DNA of 5,024 nt from JBBDIP01 sp040880305 (GTDB lineage Bacteria; Bacillota; Sulfobacillia; Fermentithermobacillales; Fermentithermobacillaceae). The stretch lies in the NCBI GenBank assembly GCA_040880305.1, contig JBBDIP010000026.1, forward strand, positions 1 to 5,024. Direction: 5' to 3'. Shown piece after piece: positions 1-5,024 of the stretch; positions within the stretch are counted from its first letter, which is position 1; every line of letters starts with the position of its first letter. The position numbers were made by a program, and so were the translations under genes. Under the pieces are notes generated by a model. That model was given only the letters and a program-made list of their open reading frames with translations, made no database searches and was not told where the DNA came from.

Positions 1-438
1 TAGCTCCTCGTCGTCGACGAGGTCGACCTTGTTGAGGAACACTACCAAGACAGGGACGCCAACCTGCCTGGCCAGGAGCACGTGCTCTCTGGTCTGGGGC
101 ATGGTGCCGTCGGCGGCCGACACGACCAGGATAGCTCCGTCCATCTGGGCGGCGCCTGTGATCATGTTCTTGATGTAATCGGCGTGTCCTGGGCAGTCCA
201 CGTGAGCGTAGTGCCTCTTCACGGTCTGGTACTCGACGTGGGAGACCGAGATGGTGATGCCCCTTGCCTTCTCTTCAGGGGCTTTGTCGATCTGGTCGAA
301 CGGCGTGAAGTCCGCGAGACCTTTAGTCGACAGGACCCTGGTAATGGCCGCAGTGAGGGTGGTCTTGCCGTGGTCTATGTGACCAATGGTTCCGACGTTT
401 ACGTGGGGCTTCGTCCGTTCAAACTTCTTCTTGGCCAT
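1..438 (-). CDS. tuf: Elongation factor Tu, N-terminal part (gene runs off the window)
   Basis: EF-Tu is the cytoplasmic GTPase that carries aminoacyl-tRNA to the ribosomal A site. The 146 codons present (ATG at 438-436) cover most of the GTP-binding domain; the rest of the roughly 400-residue protein lies beyond position 1. All visible G motifs are intact: P-loop GHIDHGKT at residues 19-26 (Ile where Val is usual), the switch I segment RGITIS with Thr62, DCPGH at 81-85 with His85 as the catalytic histidine, and NKVD at 136-139. The stretch YIKNMITGAAQMDGAIL (88-104) is typical of the family. The start follows the fusA stop by 22 bases and has a strong Shine-Dalgarno sequence in that gap, so it is the last visible gene of the str operon. 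Domains II and III are not visible, so kirromycin-type resistance cannot be judged. The identification is essentially certain. Confidence 0.98.
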   Translation of the reverse strand, partial: MAKKKFERTKPHVNVGTIGHIDHGKTTLTAAITRVLSTKGLADFTPFDQIDKAPEEKARGITISVSHVEYQTVKRHYAHVDCPGHADYIKNMITGAAQMDGAILVVSAADGTMPQTREHVLLARQVGVPVLVVFLNKVDLVDDEEL

Positions 439-450
439 AACTTGCTTAAT

Positions 451-458
451 CCTCCTTT
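451..458 (-). promoter_or_regulatory. Shine-Dalgarno sequence of tuf
   Basis: The minus strand reads AAAGGAGG, a near-perfect complement to the 16S 3' end, starting a few bases after the fusA stop codon. Twelve bases separate it from the tuf ATG, a slightly long spacer. It fills most of the 22-base gap, so no separate tuf promoter fits between the stop and the start; one inside the fusA 3' end cannot be excluded. Confidence 0.8.
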
Positions 459-460
459 TA

Positions 461-2548
461 CTATTCCGCTATCCGCCCGAGGTAACGGGCGACTATTTTG
501 TCCGCTTCCGCGGCTGGAACCCTATCGTAGTGCGAGAACTGCATGGTGTAGGTGCCTCGACCTTGGGTCAATGAGCGGAGATCTGTGGCGTAGCTGAACA
601 TGGCACCCAGAGGCACCACGCCGTCCACGACCTCGTACGACTCGCGGGAGTCGATCTTCTGGATCTCTCCCCTCCGGGCGCTCAAATTCGCCAGCACATC
701 CCCCAGGTACTCGGTTGGCGTGGCGACCTCGACCTTCATGACGGGCTCGAGCAGTACATTCTTAGCCCTGCCCAGAGCGTCTTTCATGGCCATCGAGCCG
801 GCAACCTTGAACGACAGTTCCGAAGAGTCAACTTCGTGGTAAGACCCATCAAAGAGTGTAACTTTGAGGTCAACCACGGGGTTGCCCGTGAGCATGCCGG
901 TCTGCAGCGCCTCGCGTACGCCGGTTTCGACGGCCGGAATGTACTCAACTGGGATCGCGCCACCCTTGACCTTGTCCTCGAAGACGATCCCGGACCCTCT
1001 CTCCAAAGGCTCGACACGGATCTTGGCGTGCCCGTACTGACCGTGCCCTCCGGTCTGCCTCACGTACTTGGCCTCGCCGTCGACAGGAGCGCTGACCGTC
1101 TCTTTGTACGCCACTTGCGGACGGCCCACGGTCGCATCGACGCCAAACTCTCTCTTCAGACGATCGCATATGATCTCGAGGTGGAGTTCGCCCATGCCCT
1201 CAATGATGGTCTGTCCGGTTTCCTGGTCGGTCTTGAACACGAAGGTCGGGTCCTCTTCGGTGAGTTTCTGCAACGATGTCGACAACTTATCTTGATCATC
1301 CCTGGTATTGGGCTCGATGGCGACCGAGATCACCGGCTCAGGGAAGTCTATCGTCTCGAGCACGATGGGGTGCTTCTCGTCGCACATCGTGTCTCCGGTG
1401 GTCGTGAACTTAAGGGCGACAGTCGCGGCGATGTCTCCGGTCAGAGCCTCTTCCACATCTTCCCTGTGGTTGGCATGCATGAGGAGGATGCGCTGAATGC
1501 GCTCGCTCTTTCCCTTAGCGCTGTTGTACACGTACGAACGCGTTGACATCGAGCCGGAGTATATGCGGAAGTACGTGAGCCTACCGACGTAAGGGTCGGT
1601 CATGACTTTGAAGGCCAGCGCGCACAAAGGCTCGTCGTCCAAAGGCTTCCTCTGCTCCCGTCTATCGGTACCGGGGACGAACCCCTCGACGGGCGGTATG
1701 TCCGCCGGCGAAGGCAGGAAGTCGATGATTGCATCCAGCAGCTTTTGTACGCCCTTGTTCTTGAAGGACGAACCCGCCACCACGGGCACGATGACATTTT
1801 GCATTGTGCCTTTACGCAGCGCCGCACGGAGCACGGCGGCGGCGACTTCTTGACCGCCCAGATACGCCTCGGCCACAGCCCCGTCAAAGTCGGAGGCCGA
1901 CGAAATCAGCTTCTCGTGGTACTCCTCGACCAGTTCCCGCATGTCGTCGGGCACCGGCTTCTCCTCAACAGTAAGGCCCAGGTCGTCGGGCCAGTAGTAA
2001 GCCTTCATCTCGAGGACGTCCACGACCCCGGCCAGCCCCTCCTCCGAACCTATGGGGAGACTCACGACTACAGGGTTGGCCCCGAGTTTCGCCTCTATGG
2101 ACCTAAGTGTGCGGTAGAAGTCGGCGCCAACGGCGTCCATCTTATTAATGTAAGCAATCCTGGGGATCCCGTAGCGATCGGCTTGACGCCAGACCGTCTC
2201 GGACTGAGGCTCGACGCCGCCCTTGGCACAAAAGATAGCGACGGCTCCGTCAAGCACTCTCAGGCTGCGCTCGACTTCGGCCGTGAAGTCAACGTGCCCT
2301 GGCGTGTCTATAATGTTTATCCGACAATCCTTCCAGTGACAGGTAGTGGCGGCCGAAGTAATCGTGATCCCCCGCTCCTGCTCCTGGACCATCCAGTCCA
2401 TCGTCGCAGAACCCTGGTCGACCTCGCCCATGCGGTGCACTTTCCCGGTGTAGAAAAGTATGCGCTCAGTGGTCGTGGTCTTGCCCGCGTCAATGTGCGC
2501 CATGATCCCGATATTCCTTACCCTCTCAAGCGGAAACGTCCGCGGCAT
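461..2548 (-). CDS. fusA: Elongation factor G, full length (695 residues)
   Basis: EF-G is the cytoplasmic GTPase that moves tRNAs and mRNA through the ribosome after peptide bond formation, and with RRF splits ribosomes for recycling. The length, 695 residues, is normal. The GTPase motifs are complete: P-loop AHIDAGKT at residues 17-24, switch I RGITITSAAT at 59-68, DTPGH at 81-85, NKMD at 135-138 and GSSFKNKG at 259-266. The G' insert lies at about 160-255. Domain II begins near 305, domain III near 405 (EDPTF at 431-435, GMGELHLE at 450-457), and domain IV near 485 with the loop GGHGQYGH at 499-506. Domain V ends with FSYATDLRS and TQGRGTYTMQFSHY. It resembles canonical EF-G1 rather than a tetracycline-protection protein or the divergent EF-G2 paralogue. 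The ATG at 2548-2546 is preceded by a GGGGGGAG Shine-Dalgarno sequence 5 bases upstream. It lies 39 bases after rpsG and 22 before tuf. Confidence 0.98.
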   Translation of the reverse strand: MPRTFPLERVRNIGIMAHIDAGKTTTTERILFYTGKVHRMGEVDQGSATMDWMVQEQERGITITSAATTCHWKDCRINIIDTPGHVDFTAEVERSLRVLDGAVAIFCAKGGVEPQSETVWRQADRYGIPRIAYINKMDAVGADFYRTLRSIEAKLGANPVVVSLPIGSEEGLAGVVDVLEMKAYYWPDDLGLTVEEKPVPDDMRELVEEYHEKLISSASDFDGAVAEAYLGGQEVAAAVLRAALRKGTMQNVIVPVVAGSSFKNKGVQKLLDAIIDFLPSPADIPPVEGFVPGTDRREQRKPLDDEPLCALAFKVMTDPYVGRLTYFRIYSGSMSTRSYVYNSAKGKSERIQRILLMHANHREDVEEALTGDIAATVALKFTTTGDTMCDEKHPIVLETIDFPEPVISVAIEPNTRDDQDKLSTSLQKLTEEDPTFVFKTDQETGQTIIEGMGELHLEIICDRLKREFGVDATVGRPQVAYKETVSAPVDGEAKYVRQTGGHGQYGHAKIRVEPLERGSGIVFEDKVKGGAIPVEYIPAVETGVREALQTGMLTGNPVVDLKVTLFDGSYHEVDSSELSFKVAGSMAMKDALGRAKNVLLEPVMKVEVATPTEYLGDVLANLSARRGEIQKIDSRESYEVVDGVVPLGAMFSYATDLRSLTQGRGTYTMQFSHYDRVPAAEADKIVARYLGRIAE

Positions 2549-2587
2549 CGAATCTCCCCCCTTTCCCGTAAGATCACGACTGGATCC

Positions 2588-3058
2588 CTACCACCTGTAG
2601 TGAGCGAAAGCCCTGTTGGCCTCGGCCATACGGTGCATTTCCTCTTTCTTCTTAACGGAGCTCCCGGTATTGCCGGCAGCATCCAAGATCTCCCCTGCGA
2701 TCCTGTTCTCTATCCCCCGCTCAGACCTGGCGCGGGCGAAGTCCACCATCCATCTAATGGCCAGCGAAAGCCTGCGCTCGGTGCGGACCTCGATGGGGAC
2801 CTGGTAGGTAGCTCCACCCACTCTCCTCGGGCGGACCTCAAGCAAGGGCATGACGTTCTTCACGGCAGTGTCAAGGACTTCGACCGGGTCCTTGCCGGTC
2901 TTCTCCTTGATAAGGTCCATGGCGTTGTACATAACCTTGCGCGCCACGGCCTTCTCGCCAGCTTCCATAATCTTGTTGGTGATCCGGGCTACCAGGACCG
3001 AGTTGTACACCGGGTCCGGGGTCCATGATCTGGTTGGCGCTCCAGCACGTCTGGGCAT
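2588..3058 (-). CDS. rpsG: 30S ribosomal protein S7
   Basis: S7 is a primary 16S rRNA-binding protein that nucleates assembly of the 30S head and lies near the mRNA exit channel. The 156-residue length is typical. Family hallmarks are visible: the basic N-terminus MPRRAG, DPVYNS at 15-20, NKIM at 28-31, the RPRRVGGATYQVP segment in the middle that binds rRNA, and the C-terminal ANRAFAHYRW. The ATG at 3058-3056 is supported by GGAGG nine bases upstream. The gene follows rpsL by only 21 bases and precedes fusA by 39, as in the usual rpsL-rpsG-fusA-tuf order. The rpsL-rpsG gap is too short for the structured S7 operator known from E. coli, so that mode of feedback is unlikely here (inference). 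Nothing is truncated or unusual in the protein itself. Confidence 0.98.
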   Translation of the reverse strand: MPRRAGAPTRSWTPDPVYNSVLVARITNKIMEAGEKAVARKVMYNAMDLIKEKTGKDPVEVLDTAVKNVMPLLEVRPRRVGGATYQVPIEVRTERRLSLAIRWMVDFARARSERGIENRIAGEILDAAGNTGSSVKKKEEMHRMAEANRAFAHYRW

Positions 3059-3079
3059 TAAATCATTCCTCCGAAAGGT

Positions 3080-3454
3080 TTACTTCTTCGGCCGCTTGGC
3101 GCCGTAGAGTGATCGACCCTGCTTGCGGTCCTGCACTCCTGCCGCATCCAAGGTGCCCCTGACAATGTGGTACCGGACGCCCGGGAGGTCCCTCACACGT
3201 CCCCCTCTAACGAGGACGACCGAGTGCTCCTGCAGGTTATGTCCGACTCCCGGAATGTAGGCGGTGACCTCGATGCCGTTCACAAGGCGCACACGCGCGA
3301 TCTTCCGGAGTGCCGAGTTGGGTTTCTTTGGCTGAGTAGTCCGGACGACCGTGCAAACACCCCGCTTGAAGGGATTTCCCCTCAGGGCGCGGGATTTGGA
3401 CTTCTCTTTGACGACCTTGCGTCCTTGCCGGACCAACTGGTTGATCGTCGGCAC
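3080..3454 (-). CDS. rpsL: 30S ribosomal protein S12, with Arg at position 88
   Basis: S12 sits at the 30S decoding centre, helps monitor codon-anticodon pairing, and forms part of the streptomycin site. The protein has 124 residues, the same short form as E. coli, and lacks the insertion after about residue 20 found in Bacillus S12. Conserved blocks include PTINQLVR, KRGVCT at 30-35, PKKPNSALRK at 42-51 and GHNLQEHSVVL at 71-81. Lys43 is retained. The loop RGGRVRDLPGVRYH (83-96) carries Arg at position 88 (codon AGG) where nearly all bacteria have Lys, and position 41 is Gln where Thr is usual. Asp89, the residue methylthiolated by RimO in E. coli, is present. The start is GTG at 3454-3452, fixed by the conserved N-terminus and a G-rich Shine-Dalgarno sequence 7 bases upstream. 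It is the second gene of the operon, 42 bases after the L7Ae-family gene. Confidence 0.98.
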   Translation of the reverse strand: MPTINQLVRQGRKVVKEKSKSRALRGNPFKRGVCTVVRTTQPKKPNSALRKIARVRLVNGIEVTAYIPGVGHNLQEHSVVLVRGGRVRDLPGVRYHIVRGTLDAAGVQDRKQGRSLYGAKRPKK

Positions 3455-3461
3455 TTGCTAA

Positions 3462-3470
3462 CCCCCTTTT
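3462..3470 (-). promoter_or_regulatory. Shine-Dalgarno sequence of rpsL
   Basis: The minus strand reads AAAAGGGGG, with a 7-base spacer before the GTG at 3454. Together with the S12 N-terminal consensus MPTINQL, it supports the non-ATG start. There is no competing ATG in frame near this site. Confidence 0.75.
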
Positions 3471-3496
3471 CCTGCGTAATTCTGCCCTTCGTCTAT

Positions 3497-3736
3497 CTAT
3501 TCCGGCGGCGACAGCACGGCGCAACACGAGGCGCCGACTCTGAGCCCGCAGGACTCTCCGAGTTCCTTCATGGACGGAACGAAACCGACCTCGACGCCTT
3601 TTTCCTTACAGAGCAGGACGATGCGTTTAGTGACTCTCTCCTCGGCATCCTTGGCCACGAGGACCTTTCTGGCTGAAAGCGTTTGGACAGCTCTTTCAGT
3701 GGACCTTACCCCGGCCACCCTGTCTTTCCTGGGCAC
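3497..3736 (-). CDS. L7Ae/YbxF-family kink-turn RNA-binding protein
   Basis: This small cytoplasmic protein belongs to the L7Ae/L30e/YbxF family, whose members bind kink-turn RNA. In Gram-positive bacteria a member commonly lies between rpoC and rpsL, as here just before rpsL. Seen in the sequence: a basic start, GVRSTERAV at residues 9-17 matching the GTKQT-type RNA-contact segment, the strand VLVAKDA at 25-31, then LLCKEKGVEV, VPSMKELGESCG and VGASCCAVL, matching the family's alpha-beta-alpha layout to the C-terminus. A Leu replaces the Gly usually found in the turn before the VAKDA strand. Four cysteines are unusually many for 79 residues, but no metal-binding pattern is clear. The chosen start is GTG at 3736-3734, because AGGGGAG lies 8 bases upstream; the GTG at 3745-3743 would overlap that site. 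It is the first gene after the predicted promoter and is followed by rpsL after 42 bases. Its exact cellular role in bacteria is not settled. Confidence 0.9.
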   Translation of the reverse strand: MPRKDRVAGVRSTERAVQTLSARKVLVAKDAEERVTKRIVLLCKEKGVEVGFVPSMKELGESCGLRVGASCCAVLSPPE

Positions 3737-3744
3737 AACCTTCA

Positions 3745-3751
3745 CTCCCCT
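3745..3751 (-). promoter_or_regulatory. Shine-Dalgarno sequence deciding the L7Ae-family start
   Basis: The minus strand reads AGGGGAG followed by eight bases (TGAAGGTT) and then GTG at 3736-3734. The alternative in-frame GTG at 3745-3743 begins at the last base of this motif and would have no usable site at the proper distance. The downstream start, giving 79 residues, is therefore preferred over 82 residues. Confidence 0.65.
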
Positions 3752-3778
3752 GACAAGCCCAAAAAGGCACGCCTCAAG

Positions 3779-3807
3779 AGTTTAACACCCTGCATAAATC
3801 GTGTCAA
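3779..3807 (-). promoter_or_regulatory. Predicted housekeeping-sigma promoter of the str operon
   Basis: On the minus strand a perfect -35 box TTGACA (3807-3802) is followed by a spacer of exactly 17 bases and a -10 box TAAACT (3784-3779), which matches 4 of 6 positions of TATAAT. Transcription would begin near 3772-3774, leaving a short leader of about 37 bases before the GTG at 3736. The -35 box overlaps the TGA stop (3806-3804) of the upstream NuoL-like gene. I see no terminator hairpin between the two genes, so read-through from upstream is also possible. The placement, directly before the first translation gene, supports function; it is a sequence prediction only. Confidence 0.7.
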
Positions 3808-5024
3808 CGCACACTGGCGTGTCTGCTCCCCGCCGCGGTTTCGCGACCCACGCAGCGGGCTGCCGCGCGCCGGTCCATCGCGACCATGCCGAACCCCAGG
3901 GCTAGGGCCAGTGCCGAGAGGAGCATGGCGGGGCTGGCGAAAGTCTCCTCCACCAGGTATGCCGGGGAAAGCGCCTCCACTTCCACTCCAATTACGGTCT
4001 CGCTGATCTTCGCGCTCTGAGGACCTACCAGGAGCCAGGAACACAGCGTGCCAATCCCCAGCACCCCCATGGGCCATGCCATGGACCTGTGAACTTCGTG
4101 CGCGTTACTGAGGGCAGGCGAGGTTGCGCCCCCAAACACCCTGAGATAGGCGCGCCATGAGTACGTGAAGGTCAGCGCGGCTCCGGCGACGGCCACCGCA
4201 AGCGCTGCGTAAGCGCCCACGTGCATGGCGCCCGAGAACACCATGTCTTTGGAAAAAAAGCCGCTGGTAAGTGGGATGCCCGAAAGCCCCATCACCCCAA
4301 GCATGAACATGCGCCCGGTGAGGGGCATCCTCTTGCCGGCGCCAGACATAAGGTCCATCTCACGAGTGCCCGCCTCGTGAACCACGGCCCCTGCGGCCAG
4401 AAAGAGCAGGGTCTTGAAAACGGCGTGGGACACCAGGTGGAACTGGCTGGCCAGTACCGAGCCAGTTCCAATGGCCAAGAACATGTATCCCAGTTGGCTC
4501 ATGGTGGAGTAAGCCAGCATCTTCTTGAGGTCTTTGGCCCCCATGGCAGCCAATGCTCCCCAAAGGAGAGTAATGGCGCCGACCCACGTCACCGAGCCTG
4601 CCCACCCGGGAACGGCGTGAAACGCGCCGTAAAGGTGGACCAGAAGGAACACGCCGCCGTTCAGAGTTGCCGCCGCATCGATGAGCGCTGAAGCAGAGCT
4701 GGGCGCCTCCATCGCTCCGGGAAGCCAGACGTGCATGGGGACCTGCGCGGACCGCCCCATGGCACCGGCCAGCGCTGCAAAGGCCGCAAACGCAAGACGG
4801 TGCGCCGGGATGGCGCCTGACCGGGCTCCCTCAATGACCGCAGCCAGGTCAAAAGTACGGGGATTGGTCGAGAAGTACAGCATGACTATGCCGGCAAGGA
4901 GGCACAGGTCACTGATTCGAGTGACAAGATAAGCTCTCCTGGCCGCCATTCTGGCGGTCGCGTCTTCTTGGTGGAAAGCGATCAACGAGAAACTCGCGAT
5001 TCCGCAGGCTTCCCAGAACAGGAA
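3804..5024 (-). CDS. NuoL/ND5-family proton-translocating membrane subunit, 5' end missing
   Basis: This is a polytopic inner-membrane subunit of the antiporter-like family found in complex I (NuoL), Mrp antiporters and membrane-bound hydrogenases, where it moves protons or cations. The reading frame is open to the window edge; 406 residues are visible, beginning at about E. coli NuoL residue 140. Matches to NuoL, in fragment numbering: FWE with Glu5 (E. coli Glu144), VTRISD with Asp39 (Asp178), KKMLAYSTMSQLGYM at 167-181, FHLVSHAVFK with His196, His200 and Lys204 (His334, His338, Lys342), and GFFSKD at 255-260. Departures: GRSAQ has Arg91 where NuoL has Lys229, and SALID has Asp116 where NuoL has His254. 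After a last hydrophobic segment (about 365-383) the protein ends in a basic tail, with no lateral amphipathic helix or final TM helix. It could be a divergent NuoL, a hydrogenase-type subunit or a DabB-like protein; the upstream neighbours would decide. Confidence 0.88.
   Translation of the reverse strand, partial: FLFWEACGIASFSLIAFHQEDATARMAARRAYLVTRISDLCLLAGIVMLYFSTNPRTFDLAAVIEGARSGAIPAHRLAFAAFAALAGAMGRSAQVPMHVWLPGAMEAPSSASALIDAAATLNGGVFLLVHLYGAFHAVPGWAGSVTWVGAITLLWGALAAMGAKDLKKMLAYSTMSQLGYMFLAIGTGSVLASQFHLVSHAVFKTLLFLAAGAVVHEAGTREMDLMSGAGKRMPLTGRMFMLGVMGLSGIPLTSGFFSKDMVFSGAMHVGAYAALAVAVAGAALTFTYSWRAYLRVFGGATSPALSNAHEVHRSMAWPMGVLGIGTLCSWLLVGPQSAKISETVIGVEVEALSPAYLVEETFASPAMLLSALALALGFGMVAMDRRAAARCVGRETAAGSRHASVR

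Noticed and set aside
461..2548. EF-G as a tetracycline-protection or fusidic-acid-resistance paralogue
   Set aside because: All motifs match canonical EF-G, and it lies in its standard place between rpsG and tuf; no feature points to a resistance paralogue.
1745..3028. Plus-strand open frame of 427 codons opposite fusA and rpsG
   Set aside because: It is exactly in phase with the sense codons of both genes. It stays open because the sense genes rarely use TTA, CTA or TCA codons, and its translation has no recognisable domain. The same holds for the plus-strand frames at 82-597, 836-1546, 3167-3676 and 4221-4691.
3737..3775. Kink-turn in the short leader of the L7Ae-family gene as an autoregulatory site
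   Set aside because: The leader is about 37 bases, and I could not find a helix with the tandem G-A pairs and three-base bulge that a kink-turn needs.
3762..3776. Possible terminator after the NuoL-like gene (GGCGTGCC followed by five T on the minus strand)
   Set aside because: The stem would be only three or four base pairs with a two-base loop, which cannot form a stable hairpin.
3801..3814. GTGT/ACAC inverted repeat over the -35 box as an operator
   Set aside because: Only four base pairs with a six-base spacer; this is expected by chance and gives no support for a regulator site.
3742..4077. Minus-strand open frame overlapping the end of the NuoL-like gene and the promoter gap
   Set aside because: It is a low-complexity, Gly/Arg/Pro-rich translation in another frame of the GC-rich NuoL-like coding sequence, which has clear family matches in its own frame.

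Overview
The window holds six genes, all on the minus strand. It is the core of a bacterial str (translation) operon, preceded by the 3' part of a proton-pumping membrane subunit gene. In transcription order (high to low coordinates) the genes are a NuoL/ND5-family subunit (5' end outside the window), an L7Ae/YbxF-type RNA-binding protein, rpsL (S12), rpsG (S7), fusA (EF-G) and the first 146 codons of tuf (EF-Tu). I see no rRNA, tRNA, CRISPR, insertion sequence or other mobile element. No gene-free stretch exceeds 70 bases.

The organism looks like a fairly GC-rich bacterium of Gram-positive type, possibly a deep-branching Clostridia/Bacillota lineage. The reasons are the small L7Ae-family gene directly before rpsL, strong purine-rich Shine-Dalgarno sequences, GTG starts on two genes, an S12 lacking the N-terminal insertion seen in Bacillus, and a Firmicutes-like EF-G. 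This is inference from motifs; no species can be named.

Region by region: 3804-5024 encodes the distal two thirds of a NuoL-like antiporter-type subunit. A near-consensus promoter (TTGACA, 17-base spacer, TAAACT) lies at 3779-3807, with its -35 box overlapping the stop codon of that gene. It should start the str operon about 37 bases before the L7Ae-family gene. From there the five translation genes follow with gaps of only 42, 21, 39 and 22 bases, so they are almost certainly co-transcribed. S12 and S7 build the 30S decoding centre and head, EF-Tu delivers aminoacyl-tRNA and EF-G drives translocation, so the operon couples small-subunit supply to elongation factor supply.

The points most worth a second look are: the absence of rpoC upstream of the L7Ae-family gene; a native Arg at S12 position 88, a classic streptomycin-resistance position; and a NuoL-like protein with Arg in place of the central TM7 lysine, Asp in place of a conserved histidine, and a C-terminus too short for the lateral helix of complex I. 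I found no convincing undescribed system; the window is mostly well-conserved housekeeping sequence.
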